Notes: generated from the letters alone by a model not told the origin. DNA of 64,000 nucleotides from Saccharothrix sp. ST-888 (GCF_000955975.1 NZ_JYJF01000010.1:39922-103921); one strand, 5' to 3'; shown: positions 15,561 to 24,579, counted from the stretch's first letter. Program-made: numbers and translations.

Positions 15561-17654
15561 TCAGGCCATCCCGGCCTCGCGCATCTGCCGCAGCTCCTTC
15601 TTCAGCTCACCGATCTCGTCCCGCAGGCGGGCCGCGACCTCGAACTGGAGCTCCGCCGCGGCGTTGTGCATCCGGTCCGTCAACTGCTGGATCAGATCCG
15701 CGAGTTCGGCCGCCGGGAGGCTCTTGGCCGGCTTGCGGTCGGCGCCCAGCGCGGGCACCGGAGCGCCCTTGCCCTTCTCCCTGCCGCGGTAGCCGGTGGC
15801 GAGCAGTTCCTCGGTGTCCATGTCCTCGCGGGCCAGGGTGTCCAGGATGTCGCCGATCTTCTTGCGCAGCGGCTGCGGGTCGATGCCGTGCTTCTCGTTG
15901 TACGCCTGCTGGACGACGCGGCGGCGGTTGGTCTCCTCGATCGCCAGCTCCATCGCCGGGGTGATCCGGTCCGCGTACATGTGCACCTGGCCCGAGACGT
16001 TACGGGCGGCGCGGCCGATGGTCTGGATCAGCGAGGTGCCGGAGCGCAGGAAGCCCTCCTTGTCCGCGTCCAGGATCGCCACCAGGGAGACCTCGGGCAG
16101 GTCGAGGCCCTCGCGGAGCAGGTTGATGCCGACCAGTACGTCGTACTCGCCGGCCCGCAGCTCGCGCAGCAGCTCGACCCGGCGCAGGGTGTCGATGTCG
16201 CTGTGCAGGTAGCGGACCCGGATGTCGAGGCCGAGCATGTAGTCGGTGAGGTCCTCGGACATCTTCTTGGTCAGCGTGGTGACCAGGATCCGCTCGTCCT
16301 TCTCGACCCGCTTGCGCACCTCGTGCACCAGGTCGTCGATCTGGCCCTCCGTCGGCTTGACGATCACCTCGGGGTCGATCAGGCCGGTCGGGCGGATGAT
16401 CTGGTCGACCACGCCGTCGCCGCGCGAGAGCTCGTACTTGCCGGGGGTCGCGGAGAGGTAGACCGTCTGCCCGATCCGGCCGAGGAACTCCTCCCACTTC
16501 AGCGGGCGGTTGTCCATCGCCGAGGGCAGCCGGAAGCCGTGCTCGACCAGAGTCCGTTTGCGGGAGGCGTCGCCCTCGTACATCGCGCCGATCTGGGGCA
16601 CCGTCACATGCGACTCGTCGATCACCAGGAGGAAGTCCTCCGGGAAGTAGTCGAGCAGCGTGTTGGGGGCCGTGCCGGGCTCGCGGCCGTCGAAGTGCAT
16701 CGAGTAGTTCTCCACGCCGGAGCAGCTGCCGATCTGGCGGAGCATCTCGATGTCGTACGTGGTGCGCATGCGCAGGCGCTGGGCCTCCAGCAGCTTGCCC
16801 TGCTTCTCCAGGGCGGCCAGGCGCTCCTCCAGCTCCTGCTCGATGCCGGTGATCGCGCGCTCCATCCGCTCCGGGCCCGCCACGTAGTGCGAGGCGGGGA
16901 AGACGTAGACGGAGTCGTCCTGGCTGATGATCTCGCCGGTGAGCGGGTGCAGGGTGTAGAGCGCCTCGATCTCGTCGCCGAACATCTCGATCCGGACGGC
17001 GAGTTCCTCGTAGACCGGGAAGATCTCGACGGTGTCGCCCCGGACCCGGAAGGTGCCGCGGGTGAAGGCGACGTCGTTGCGGGTGTACTGGATGTCCACG
17101 AAGCGGCGCAGCAGTGCGTCCCGGTCGATCTCCTCGCCGACCTTGAGCGGGACCATCCGGTCCACGTACTCCTGCGGGGTGCCGAGGCCGTAGATGCAGG
17201 AGACCGAGGCCACCACGACCACGTCGCGGCGCGTCAGCAGCGAGTTGGTGGCCGAGTGGCGCAGCCGCTCGACCTCCTCGTTGATCGAGGAGTCCTTCTC
17301 GATGTAGGTGTCCGTCTGCGGGACGTACGCCTCGGGCTGGTAGTAGTCGTAGTACGAGACGAAGTACTCGACCGCGTTGTTGGGGAGCAGCTCGCGGAAC
17401 TCGTTGGCCAGCTGGGCGGCCAGGGTCTTGTTCGGCGCCATCACCAGGGTGGGACGCTGGAGCTTCTCGATCATCCAGGCGGTGGTCGCCGACTTGCCGG
17501 TGCCGGTGGCACCGAGCAGGACGACGTCCTTCTCGCCCGCGCGGATCCGGCGCTCCAGCTCGGCGATGGCCGCCGGCTGGTCGCCGTTGGGCTGGTAGGG
17601 GCTGACGACCTCGAAGGGCGCCACTGACCGCTCGATACTCGTGATGGGTCGCAC
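15561..17654 (-). CDS. uvrB: Excinuclease ABC subunit UvrB
   Basis: UvrB is the helicase-like damage-verification subunit that loads UvrC. The 697-residue product has Walker A VVLLGATGTGKSATTAWM, the beta-hairpin tyrosines in YFVSYYDYYQPEAYVPQTDT, motif II LLVIDESHVTVPQIG, and late helicase motifs (GINLLREGLDLPEVSLVAI; QTIGRAARNVSGQVHMYAD). The C-terminal UVR helix that contacts UvrC is FEVAARLRDEIGELKKEL. The GTG at 17654 (encoding MRPITSIERSVAPF) matches the family; an upstream in-frame start at 17720 adds 22 unconserved residues. zapE ends 120 nt upstream, across a strong hairpin. Confidence 0.98.
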   Translation of the reverse strand: MRPITSIERSVAPFEVVSPYQPNGDQPAAIAELERRIRAGEKDVVLLGATGTGKSATTAWMIEKLQRPTLVMAPNKTLAAQLANEFRELLPNNAVEYFVSYYDYYQPEAYVPQTDTYIEKDSSINEEVERLRHSATNSLLTRRDVVVVASVSCIYGLGTPQEYVDRMVPLKVGEEIDRDALLRRFVDIQYTRNDVAFTRGTFRVRGDTVEIFPVYEELAVRIEMFGDEIEALYTLHPLTGEIISQDDSVYVFPASHYVAGPERMERAITGIEQELEERLAALEKQGKLLEAQRLRMRTTYDIEMLRQIGSCSGVENYSMHFDGREPGTAPNTLLDYFPEDFLLVIDESHVTVPQIGAMYEGDASRKRTLVEHGFRLPSAMDNRPLKWEEFLGRIGQTVYLSATPGKYELSRGDGVVDQIIRPTGLIDPEVIVKPTEGQIDDLVHEVRKRVEKDERILVTTLTKKMSEDLTDYMLGLDIRVRYLHSDIDTLRRVELLRELRAGEYDVLVGINLLREGLDLPEVSLVAILDADKEGFLRSGTSLIQTIGRAARNVSGQVHMYADRITPAMELAIEETNRRRVVQQAYNEKHGIDPQPLRKKIGDILDTLAREDMDTEELLATGYRGREKGKGAPVPALGADRKPAKSLPAAELADLIQQLTDRMHNAAAELQFEVAARLRDEIGELKKELRQMREAGMA

Positions 17655-17719
17655 GAGTCCACCGTACGACCCGCCACCGACAACGCGGACCGGCAAGTCC
17701 CGGTCACGGCCGCAGGGCA

Positions 17720-17773
17720 CGCAGGCCCGGGACCGCTCCGGCGGGCCGGCGCCGGAGCGGTCCCGGGCCTGCG
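17720..17773 (-). terminator. 23-bp perfect stem-loop directly after zapE
   Basis: Arms at 17720-17742 (CGCAGGCCCGGGACCGCTCC then GGC) and 17751-17773 are perfect reverse complements over 23 bp, with an 8-nt loop. The hairpin begins at the base after the zapE stop codon. It probably terminates zapE transcription ahead of uvrB and protects the zapE mRNA 3' end. Confidence 0.85.
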
Positions 17774-18862
17774 TCAGGCGGTCCTGGCGCTGTCCCGGGC
17801 CAGGGCGACCAGGCGGGATATCGCGCGCAGGTACTTCTTGCGGTAGCCGCCGCGCAGCATCTCCTCGGTGAAGACCTGGTCGAAGGGGAGGCCGGAGGCG
17901 GTGATGGGCAGCTCGCGGTCGTACATCCGGTCGGCGAGGACGACCAGGCGCAGCGCGGTGGACTGGTCGTCGACCTGGTGGACACCGCGCAGGAAGACCG
18001 CCTGGACGTCGTCCAGCAGGGCGCCGTAGCGGCTGGGGTGGACGGCCTTGAGGTGCTCCAGCAGACCGTCGAAGTCGTCCAGCGAGGCGCCCGGGGTGCG
18101 CGCGGCCCGCTCGGTGACCACCTCGTCGGTGTACGGCGGCGGGGCCTCGGGCAGGCCGCGGTGGCGGTAGTCCTGGCCGTCGATCCGCAGCGGGCGGAAG
18201 TGGGCCGACAGGCCCTGGATCTCGCGCAGGAAGTCGGCGGCGGCGAACCGGCCCTCGCCGAGCTTGTCGGGCAGCGTGTTGGAGGTCGCGGCGAGCTTGA
18301 CGCCGTTCTCGACCAGGCGGCTGAGCAGGGTGGAGACCAGCACGGTGTCACCCGGGTCGTCCAGCTCGAACTCGTCGATGCACAGCAGCCGGTGCCCGGA
18401 CAGGGTCTCGACGGCGCCCTTGAAGGTGAGCGCGCCGACCAGGTTGGTGAGCTCGACGAAGGTGCCGAACGCCTTGGGGCCCGGCGTGGCGTGCCAGAGC
18501 GAGGCCAGCAGGTGGGTCTTCCCGACGCCGTAGCCGCCGTCGAGGTAGATCCCGGCAGGGCCGCTGGGCGCGGGGGCGGCGCGGCGGAACCAGCTCCGCC
18601 TGGGGGCGGCGCTCCCGCTGTTGAGCGAGGCGGCGAACTGCTCCAGGACCTGGACGGCCTCGTACTGGCTGGGCTGGGACGCGTCCGGCAGGTAGCTGCC
18701 GAAGCTGACGCCGGCGAACCGCGGTGGCGGCACCATCTCGGCGACCAGCCGCTCGGCGGGCACAAGGGGCCGGCGGTCGGCGAGGGCGACCGGGCCGACG
18801 GCGGCTATGGCGTCGGCGGACGCCGGGGCGGCCGTGGTGTCGGGGTGTGAGGCAGCGGGCAC
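17774..18862 (-). CDS. zapE: AFG1/ZapE-like AAA ATPase
   Basis: A 362-residue AFG1-family P-loop ATPase. In Escherichia coli the homologue ZapE destabilises FtsZ polymers at the constricting septum. Seen: Walker A YLDGGYGVGKTHLLASLWHA, Walker B LLCIDEFELDDPGDTVLVST, sensor segment KLAATSNTLPDKLGEGRF, and LVVLADRMYDRELPI. The start at GTG 18862 (encoding MPAASHPD) is preferred because the alternative at 18904 overlaps the divergent reductase start. It shares a ~40-bp divergent region with the plus-strand reductase gene. The role in streptomycete division is inferred from family only. Confidence 0.9.
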   Translation of the reverse strand: MPAASHPDTTAAPASADAIAAVGPVALADRRPLVPAERLVAEMVPPPRFAGVSFGSYLPDASQPSQYEAVQVLEQFAASLNSGSAAPRRSWFRRAAPAPSGPAGIYLDGGYGVGKTHLLASLWHATPGPKAFGTFVELTNLVGALTFKGAVETLSGHRLLCIDEFELDDPGDTVLVSTLLSRLVENGVKLAATSNTLPDKLGEGRFAAADFLREIQGLSAHFRPLRIDGQDYRHRGLPEAPPPYTDEVVTERAARTPGASLDDFDGLLEHLKAVHPSRYGALLDDVQAVFLRGVHQVDDQSTALRLVVLADRMYDRELPITASGLPFDQVFTEEMLRGGYRKKYLRAISRLVALARDSARTA

Positions 18863-18902
18863 GTCAGTAAAGGGTACGCGCCTCCGTGGAAGACTCGGTC
18901 CC

Positions 18903-19700
18903 ATGCATCAACTGATCAGCCCGCTCGGCCCGCCCCGGCAGGACGTCTCGTCCCTGGAGTCGCTGGCCGCCGTGTACGCGTACCCCGAGCAGGTCGGGCA
19001 GGGCCGGGCCTGGCTGCGGGCCAACATGGTCGCCTCACTGGACGGCAGCGCCCGGCTCGAAGGGCTCTCCGAGGGCCTGTCCGGGGACGCCGACAAGCGG
19101 ATCTTCGGGGTGCTGCGGGCACTCTCGGACGTGGTGCTGGTCGGAGCCGAGACGGTCCGCGCCGAGGGCTACCGGCCGGCCCGGGCCCGGGCGGAGTTCG
19201 CGGCGGCCCGCAAGGCGGCCGGGCAGACGCCGGCCCCGGCCGTCGCGATCGTCTCCCGCAGTCTGGCGCTCGACCTCTCGGCACCGCTGTTCACCGAGCC
19301 CGTGGTGCGCACGGTGGTGATCACCACCGAGGACTCCCCCGCCGACGCCCGCCGCGCGGTGGCCGAGGTCGCGGACGTGGTCGTCGCGGGCGAGGGCTCG
19401 GTCGACGTGACCCGGGCGGTGGCCGCGCTCACCGAGCGGGGCTGGACCCGCCAGCTGACCGAGGGCGGCCCCCGGCTGCTCGGGGAGCTGGTGGCGGCCG
19501 GGCTGCTGGACGAGCTCTGCCTCTCGCTGGCCCCGCTGCTCACCGGGGGCCAGGCACCGCGGATCGCCCAGGGCACGGAAATCCCTGGCGTGCAGCGGAT
19601 GCGGCTGGTGTCATTGCTGGAGCAGAAAGGTTTCCTCTTCACCCGGTATCTGCGCCCGGCCGACCCGGTTTCCCCGCCCGTTCGAGATTCGGCCCGGTGA
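18903..19700 (+). CDS. RibD C-terminal-domain pyrimidine reductase-like protein
   Basis: A 265-residue dihydrofolate-reductase-fold protein of the RibD C-terminal (pyrimidine reductase) family. Typical segments: RAWLRANMVASLDGSARLEG near the N-terminus, DVVLVGAETVRAEGYRPAR, TRQLTEGGPRLLGELVAAGL and LDELCLSLAPLLTGG. The bifunctional RibD reduces a riboflavin precursor with NADPH; stand-alone actinobacterial paralogues like this one mostly lack an assigned substrate, and no rib genes are adjacent. The ATG at 18903 is the natural start; longer in-frame sequence overlaps zapE. Transcribed divergently from zapE. Confidence 0.88.
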   Translation: MHQLISPLGPPRQDVSSLESLAAVYAYPEQVGQGRAWLRANMVASLDGSARLEGLSEGLSGDADKRIFGVLRALSDVVLVGAETVRAEGYRPARARAEFAAARKAAGQTPAPAVAIVSRSLALDLSAPLFTEPVVRTVVITTEDSPADARRAVAEVADVVVAGEGSVDVTRAVAALTERGWTRQLTEGGPRLLGELVAAGLLDELCLSLAPLLTGGQAPRIAQGTEIPGVQRMRLVSLLEQKGFLFTRYLRPADPVSPPVRDSAR

Positions 19701-19811
19701 CCCGGCCCACCCGTGGCTCATGTGGCGCGTGTGCAGCGTGAGGAAAGCATCCGCCGGGCACTATGGGAGGGGACACCGGACCCGGGGGCCTGCAACTGCG
19801 AAGGGACTCAC

Positions 19812-20270
19812 GTGTTCAAGACGGTACTGATGATCGAAAAGGCGCTCTCCGACGCCGATGTGGAACTGGTCACCACGCTCCACGGCGACGAGGAGGTCTC
19901 GTTCGTCGTCCTGATGCAGCCCCGCGGCAAGCAGGACGAGCTGCTCCGCGCCCTCGACGACGTGGCCCTGGGCCACCTCGACAAGGCGGTGCACGAGCGC
20001 GAGGAGTCCGAGACCCCCACCGTCGCGAGCGAGTCCCTGGAGCACAGCCTGCGCCACCTGCGGACCGCCGGAGCCGAGGCGAGCGGCGAGGTGGTCGAGG
20101 AGAATCCGCTGAACCGGCTGCGCGAGGTGGTGGAGCAGAGCAGCGCCGACGAGGTCCTGGTCCTGACCTCCCCGCACTTCGTCGAGGAGTTCTTCCACCG
20201 CGACTGGGCCTCCCAGGCGAGACACAAGGTCGGCGTCCCGGTCCTCAAGCTGTTCGCCAGCGACTCCTGA
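19812..20270 (+). CDS. Small conserved protein, possible universal-stress-like fold
   Basis: A 152-residue protein conserved in streptomycetes. It opens VFKTVLMIEKALSDADVELV and closes with DEVLVLTSPHFVEEFFHRDW and VGVPVLKLFASDS, an alternating beta/alpha pattern like universal-stress domains, with a charged Glu-rich middle. Homologues are sometimes labelled indole-3-glycerol-phosphate synthase, but I see none of that enzyme's motifs. The GTG at 19812 has AAGGGAC upstream; the reading back to 19713 is unconserved. It is followed by a terminator-like hairpin before murC. Function unknown. Confidence 0.75.
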   Translation: MFKTVLMIEKALSDADVELVTTLHGDEEVSFVVLMQPRGKQDELLRALDDVALGHLDKAVHEREESETPTVASESLEHSLRHLRTAGAEASGEVVEENPLNRLREVVEQSSADEVLVLTSPHFVEEFFHRDWASQARHKVGVPVLKLFASDS

Positions 20271-20293
20271 AGGTCCCCGTCCCGGTAGTGCAG

Positions 20294-20326
20294 AATCGTC
20301 CTTGCGGAACGCCCGCAAGGACGATT
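20294..20326 (+). terminator. 14-bp perfect hairpin between the 19812 gene and murC
   Basis: Arms AATCGTCCTTGCGG (20294-20307) and CCGCAAGGACGATT (20313-20326) with a 5-nt loop, 23 nt past the stop of the gene at 19812 and only 11 nt before the murC ATG. It should end upstream transcription, yet it also lies within the murC leader, so murC must start from a very close or leaderless promoter, or the hairpin is regulatory. Confidence 0.75.
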
Positions 20327-20337
20327 CGCGTTTCACC

Positions 20338-21798
20338 ATGCCCGACCGCCCCACTCGGCCACGCCCGCCGGCCCGACCTCGTACGGAGCACGCCTTGAAC
20401 GACGCCGCGCACGACCTGCACGCCCCGCACTTCATCGGAATCGGCGGCGCCGGCATGTCCGGGCTGGCGAAGATCCTCGCGGTCCGCGGCGCCAAGGTCT
20501 CCGGCAGCGACGCCAAGGAGTCCGAGACCGTCCTGGCGCTGCGCGCCCTCGGCGCGGACGTCCACGTCGGCCACGCCGCCGAGCACCTCCCGACCGGGAC
20601 CAGCAGCGTCGTGGTCTCCAGCGCGATCCGCTCCGACAACCCCGAGCTGGCCGCGGCCCACCAGCGCGGCATCCCGGTGGTGCACCGCTCCGACGCGCTG
20701 GCCGCGCTGATGGGCGGCCGCCGGGCGCTCGCCGTCGCCGGCACGCACGGCAAGACCACCACCACCAGCATGCTCGCCGTCAGCCTCGCCGAGCTGGGCC
20801 TGGAGCCCTCGTACGCGATCGGCGGCGACCTGGACGCCCCCGGCTCCAACGCCCACCACGGCGCCGGGGACATCTTCGTGGCCGAGGCGGACGAGAGCGA
20901 CCGCAGCTTCCACAAGTACGCCCCCGAGGTCGCGATCATCCTCAACGTGGAGCTCGACCACCACGCCAACTACGGGTCGATGGACGAGATCTACGAGTCC
21001 TTCGAGACCTTCGTCGGCCGGATCGTGTCCGGCGGCACCCTGGTGATCTCCGCCGACCACGCCGGTGCCCGCGAGCTGACCTCCCGGGTGCGCGGCCGAG
21101 ACGGGCTGAACCTGGTCACCGTCGGCTCCGCCGAGGACGCGGACGTCCGGGTGCTCTCGGTGGTCCCGCGCGGCATGACCAGCGAGGTCACCGTGCAGCT
21201 CGACGGCGCCGAGCTGACCTTCACCGTCTCCGTCCCCGGCCGCCACTACGCGCACAACGCCGTCGCCGCGCTGGCCGCGGGCGTCGCGCTGGGCATCCCC
21301 GCGCAGGACCTGGCCAAGGCGATCGGCAGCTACACCGGCGTCCGCCGCCGCCTCCAGCTCAAGGGCGAGGCCGCGGGCGTCCAGGTGATCGACTCCTACG
21401 CCCACCACCCGACCGAGATGACCGCCGACCTGGAGGCGATCCGCGAGGCGGCCGCCGGGCGGGTGCTGGTGGTCTTCCAGCCGCACCTGTTCAGCCGGAC
21501 CCAGCAGCTGGCCGAGGAGATGGGCCAGGCCCTGGCACTGGCCGACGCCTCGGTGGTGCTCGACATCTACCCCGCCCGCGAGGACCCGATCCCCGGCATC
21601 ACCAGCGAGCTGATCATCGACGCCGCCCGCCGGGCCGGTGCCGACGTCCGCGCCGAGCACGCGTTCGCCGCCGCGCCCGCGCTGCTGGCCGGGCTGACGC
21701 AGCCGGGCGACCTGCTGCTCACCATGGGTGCGGGCGACGTCACCAACCTGGGCCCGGAAATCCTCGAGCACCTCGCGAGCGTTGCAACCAACGCCTGA
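20338..21798 (+). CDS. murC: UDP-N-acetylmuramate-L-alanine ligase
   Basis: MurC adds L-Ala to UDP-MurNAc with ATP in the cytoplasm, the first peptide step of peptidoglycan synthesis. The 486-residue product has HFIGIGGAGMSGLAKILAVR, the ATP loop VAGTHGKTTTTSMLAV (GTHGKTT from residue 135), EADESDRSFHKYAPEVAIIL, NVELDHHANYGS, and VIDSYAHHPTEM with the conserved histidines. The ATG at 20338 gives ~30 Pro/Arg-rich residues before the domain; a TTG at 20395 (encoding MNDAAHDLHAPHF) is a good alternative and would place the preceding hairpin 68 nt upstream. It lies outside the division and wall cluster where murC is often found; msrB follows by 30 nt. Confidence 0.96.
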   Translation: MPDRPTRPRPPARPRTEHALNDAAHDLHAPHFIGIGGAGMSGLAKILAVRGAKVSGSDAKESETVLALRALGADVHVGHAAEHLPTGTSSVVVSSAIRSDNPELAAAHQRGIPVVHRSDALAALMGGRRALAVAGTHGKTTTTSMLAVSLAELGLEPSYAIGGDLDAPGSNAHHGAGDIFVAEADESDRSFHKYAPEVAIILNVELDHHANYGSMDEIYESFETFVGRIVSGGTLVISADHAGARELTSRVRGRDGLNLVTVGSAEDADVRVLSVVPRGMTSEVTVQLDGAELTFTVSVPGRHYAHNAVAALAAGVALGIPAQDLAKAIGSYTGVRRRLQLKGEAAGVQVIDSYAHHPTEMTADLEAIREAAAGRVLVVFQPHLFSRTQQLAEEMGQALALADASVVLDIYPAREDPIPGITSELIIDAARRAGADVRAEHAFAAAPALLAGLTQPGDLLLTMGAGDVTNLGPEILEHLASVATNA

Positions 21799-21828
21799 CC
21801 CGAGCCCTGCCGCGACGAGGAGCCCGCG

Positions 21829-22233
21829 ATGAGCTACGAGATCGAGAAGTCCGACGCCGAGTGGCGCGCCCAGCTCAGCCCCGAGGAGTACCGCGTGCTC
21901 CGCCAGGCCGGCACCGAGCCGGCGCACGTCGGCGAGTACACCGACACCAAGACGGTGGGCGTGTACAGCTGCCGGGCCTGCGGAGCCGAGCTGTTCAGCA
22001 GCGAGACCAAGTTCGACAGCCACTGCGGCTGGCCCTCGTACTACGCGCCGCTGGCCGAGGACCGGGTGGAGTACCTGGCCGACGAGTCGCACGGCATGCG
22101 GCGGGTCGAGGTCCGCTGCGCGCGCTGCGGCGGCCACCTCGGGCACGTCTTCGAGGGCGAGGGCTACGGCACCCCGACCGACCAGCGGTACTGCATCAAC
22201 AGCATCTCGCTGACCCTGAAGCCCGCGCCGTAG
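21829..22233 (+). CDS. msrB: Peptide-methionine (R)-S-oxide reductase
   Basis: MsrB repairs the R-epimer of methionine sulfoxide in proteins. The 134-residue product is of standard size. Two zinc Cys-x-x-Cys pairs are seen (YSCRACGAEL and VRCARCGGHLGHVF), plus the substrate-site SHCGWPSYY and the catalytic Cys in QRYCINSISL. The start ATG at 21829 follows a GAGGAGC ribosome site. It lies 30 nt after murC in the same direction, possibly co-transcribed. Confidence 0.96.
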   Translation: MSYEIEKSDAEWRAQLSPEEYRVLRQAGTEPAHVGEYTDTKTVGVYSCRACGAELFSSETKFDSHCGWPSYYAPLAEDRVEYLADESHGMRRVEVRCARCGGHLGHVFEGEGYGTPTDQRYCINSISLTLKPAP

Positions 22234-22368
22234 CCCGCCCCGTGACCCGCCGCGGGGGCGCCCCTGAGCCGGGGCGTCCCCGCGGGGGCATTGCCGGACA
22301 CGTGCCGGTGGGCCCGGCTCATCTGCCAGACTGATCATCTGTCAGAACGGGCGAGAGAGGGACCAGGG

Positions 22369-24579
22369 GTGGCACGGCGACGCAGCTCAGGAGTACTGAC
22401 CATACTGGCTGAGGCGCAGCGCCAGCAGGCCCGGCAGCAGGAGGCGCAGCGGCGGGCCGCGGTGGCCGCCCAGCGGCAGTACGAGCGGGAGCAGCGCGAA
22501 GCCCAACGGGCCGCCGCGCAGGGGCAGAAGGAGGCGCTCCGGGCCTACCAGCAGGGCCGGGAGGCGGACGCCGCCCGGCGCACCGCCGAGCTGGACGAGC
22601 GGGTGGCCACGCTGCGCGGCGTGCTCCAGAGCGGTCTGGGCGGGCCGGTGTTCGCGCTGGCGAACCTGCAACGCCCGGCCGTGGTACCGCCGTTCGACCC
22701 CGGCCCGCTCGGCGTCCCGGTCCCGGTGCCGGACCAGACCCGCTACCTGGTGCCGCCGCTGACGGGCCTGCAGGCGATGAACCCGACCGCCCGGCGCCAG
22801 TACGACGAGCAGGCCGCGCACGCCCGGGCCCGGTTCGAGCAGGACTGGCACGCCGCCCAGGCCGCCGACCAGCAGCGGCGGCAGCAACTCGACCGCTACC
22901 GGGCGCAGTACGAGGCCTGGGCCGCCGATCGCCGCCGGGCCGCGACCGGCCACGCCGAGCAGGCCGTCCGGCTGGCCGCCGAGCTGCAGAGCGGCTCGGC
23001 GGCTGCGGTGGCCGAGTTCTTCGAGACCGCGCTGGGCTGGCGCGAGGACTGGCCGGAGGGGTTCCCGCAGGACTGCGTGACCGCCTGGGACGAGGCCGCC
23101 GGGCAGCTCGTGGTGGACTGGCGGCTGCCGGGCTTCGAGGTGGTCCCGGAGACCGCCAGGTACCGCTACGTGAAGTCCACCGACCAGGAGGCCGAGGTCG
23201 CCCGCTCCGCCACCGAGCGGAAGGCCGTCTACCGCGAGGTGCTGGCCCAGTGCGCGCTGCGGGTGCTCGCCGAGCTGTTCCTGGCGGACGCCGACGGACG
23301 CCTCGCCTCGGTGGTCTTCAACGGTTACGTCGAGGCGGTCGACCCGGCCACCGGGCGGGAGGAGCAGCGGTACCTGGTCTCGGTGGCGGTCGAGCGGGCG
23401 GTCTTCGGCGCGGTCGCGCTCGACCGGGTCGAGGCGATCGACTGCCTGGTGGACGGCTTGCAGGGACGGCTCTCGGCCCGGCCGGAGAAGCCCGAGGCGG
23501 TACGGACCGAGCGGCTCGCCGAGGCGGTCGGCAGCTTCGGGGCGGACGGCTCCGACGAGGACCCCGACCTCTTCGAGATGGACCCGCTGGAGTTCGAGAG
23601 GCTGCTCGCCGAGCTGTTCCGGCGGCTCGGCTACCAGACCCGCACCACCGAGCGCAGCGGGGACGACGGCGTGGACGTCATCGCCGAGAACCCGGACCCG
23701 ATCACCGGCGGCCTGTTCGTGATCCAGGCCAAGCGCTACCGCAAGACGGTGAGCCCGACCGCCGTCCGCGACCTCGACGCGACCATGGCCCACTTCGGCG
23801 CCAACAAGGGCATCCTGGTCACCACCTCGGGCTTCGGCCCCGGCTCCCGCCGCTGGGTCGAGGGCAAGCCGCTGACCCTGATCGACGGGCCGATGCTGGT
23901 CCAGCTGCTCAAGGAGAACGGGCTGCCCGGACGGCTCGGTCCCGCCACCCTCTCGCTTCCGGCCCAGAACGTGCCGGCGCACAACACACCGGCCCAGGCC
24001 GCACCGGCCGGGGCCGCCGCGCCCGCCGGCGAGCCGGTGCTGCTCACCCCCGGCGCGAACGTGGTCCTCCCGGCCGCCGAACTCGCCGAGCTGACGGTGC
24101 GGTTCGGCTCCGCCGGGGCCGAGGCCGACCTGACGCTGCTGCTGCTCACGGCCGACGGCACGGTCCGCGGCGACGAGGACTTCGTCTTCTACCACCAGCC
24201 CGGCGCCGAACGCGGGGCCGTGGTCCTGCACCCCAGGCAGAGCGCGGGCGGCGAGGGGACCACCGAGAGCGCCGCCGTACGGCTGCTCGCCCTCCCGGCG
24301 GCGGTGCACCGCGTCGCCGTGTCGGTGAACATGGACACCGACACCGGCGCGAGCTGCGCCGAGCTGCTCGGGGCGACCCTGGAGGTGCGCGGCGCCGCAG
24401 GCTCGGCCTGGGCCTTCCGGCCGCCCGCCGACCCGGCGGTCTCGGCGATGCTGGTGGCCGAGCTGTACCGCCACCGGGCGGGCACACCGGACGAGGTCTG
24501 GAAGCTGCGGGCGGTCGGCCAGGGCTGGTCGGACGGCCTGGCCGGGCTCGCCCGGGCGCACGGGGTGCAGGTGTCCTGA
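22369..24579 (+). CDS. Coiled coil - Mrr-like nuclease - TerD-domain fusion
   Basis: A 736-residue multidomain protein. Residues ~8-85 form a Gln/Ala/Arg-rich coiled coil; a second alpha-rich region follows. Residues ~404-525 are an Mrr-type restriction endonuclease domain: MDPLEFERLLAELFRRLGYQ, then GDDGVDVIAEN and LFVIQAKRYRKTV, giving the D...QxK catalytic pattern. Residues ~554-736 are a TerD domain (LLTPGANVVLP; RVAVSVNMDTDTG; EVWKLRAVGQGWSDGLAGLA). The GTG at 22369 follows GAGAGAGGGACCAG. No methyltransferase lies nearby, so if it cuts DNA it may be a modification-dependent or triggered nuclease. A link to Ter stress signalling is inferred from the fusion and from terC/terD within 10 kb. 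Confidence 0.85.
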   Translation: MARRRSSGVLTILAEAQRQQARQQEAQRRAAVAAQRQYEREQREAQRAAAQGQKEALRAYQQGREADAARRTAELDERVATLRGVLQSGLGGPVFALANLQRPAVVPPFDPGPLGVPVPVPDQTRYLVPPLTGLQAMNPTARRQYDEQAAHARARFEQDWHAAQAADQQRRQQLDRYRAQYEAWAADRRRAATGHAEQAVRLAAELQSGSAAAVAEFFETALGWREDWPEGFPQDCVTAWDEAAGQLVVDWRLPGFEVVPETARYRYVKSTDQEAEVARSATERKAVYREVLAQCALRVLAELFLADADGRLASVVFNGYVEAVDPATGREEQRYLVSVAVERAVFGAVALDRVEAIDCLVDGLQGRLSARPEKPEAVRTERLAEAVGSFGADGSDEDPDLFEMDPLEFERLLAELFRRLGYQTRTTERSGDDGVDVIAENPDPITGGLFVIQAKRYRKTVSPTAVRDLDATMAHFGANKGILVTTSGFGPGSRRWVEGKPLTLIDGPMLVQLLKENGLPGRLGPATLSLPAQNVPAHNTPAQAAPAGAAAPAGEPVLLTPGANVVLPAAELAELTVRFGSAGAEADLTLLLLTADGTVRGDEDFVFYHQPGAERGAVVLHPRQSAGGEGTTESAAVRLLALPAAVHRVAVSVNMDTDTGASCAELLGATLEVRGAAGSAWAFRPPADPAVSAMLVAELYRHRAGTPDEVWKLRAVGQGWSDGLAGLARAHGVQVS

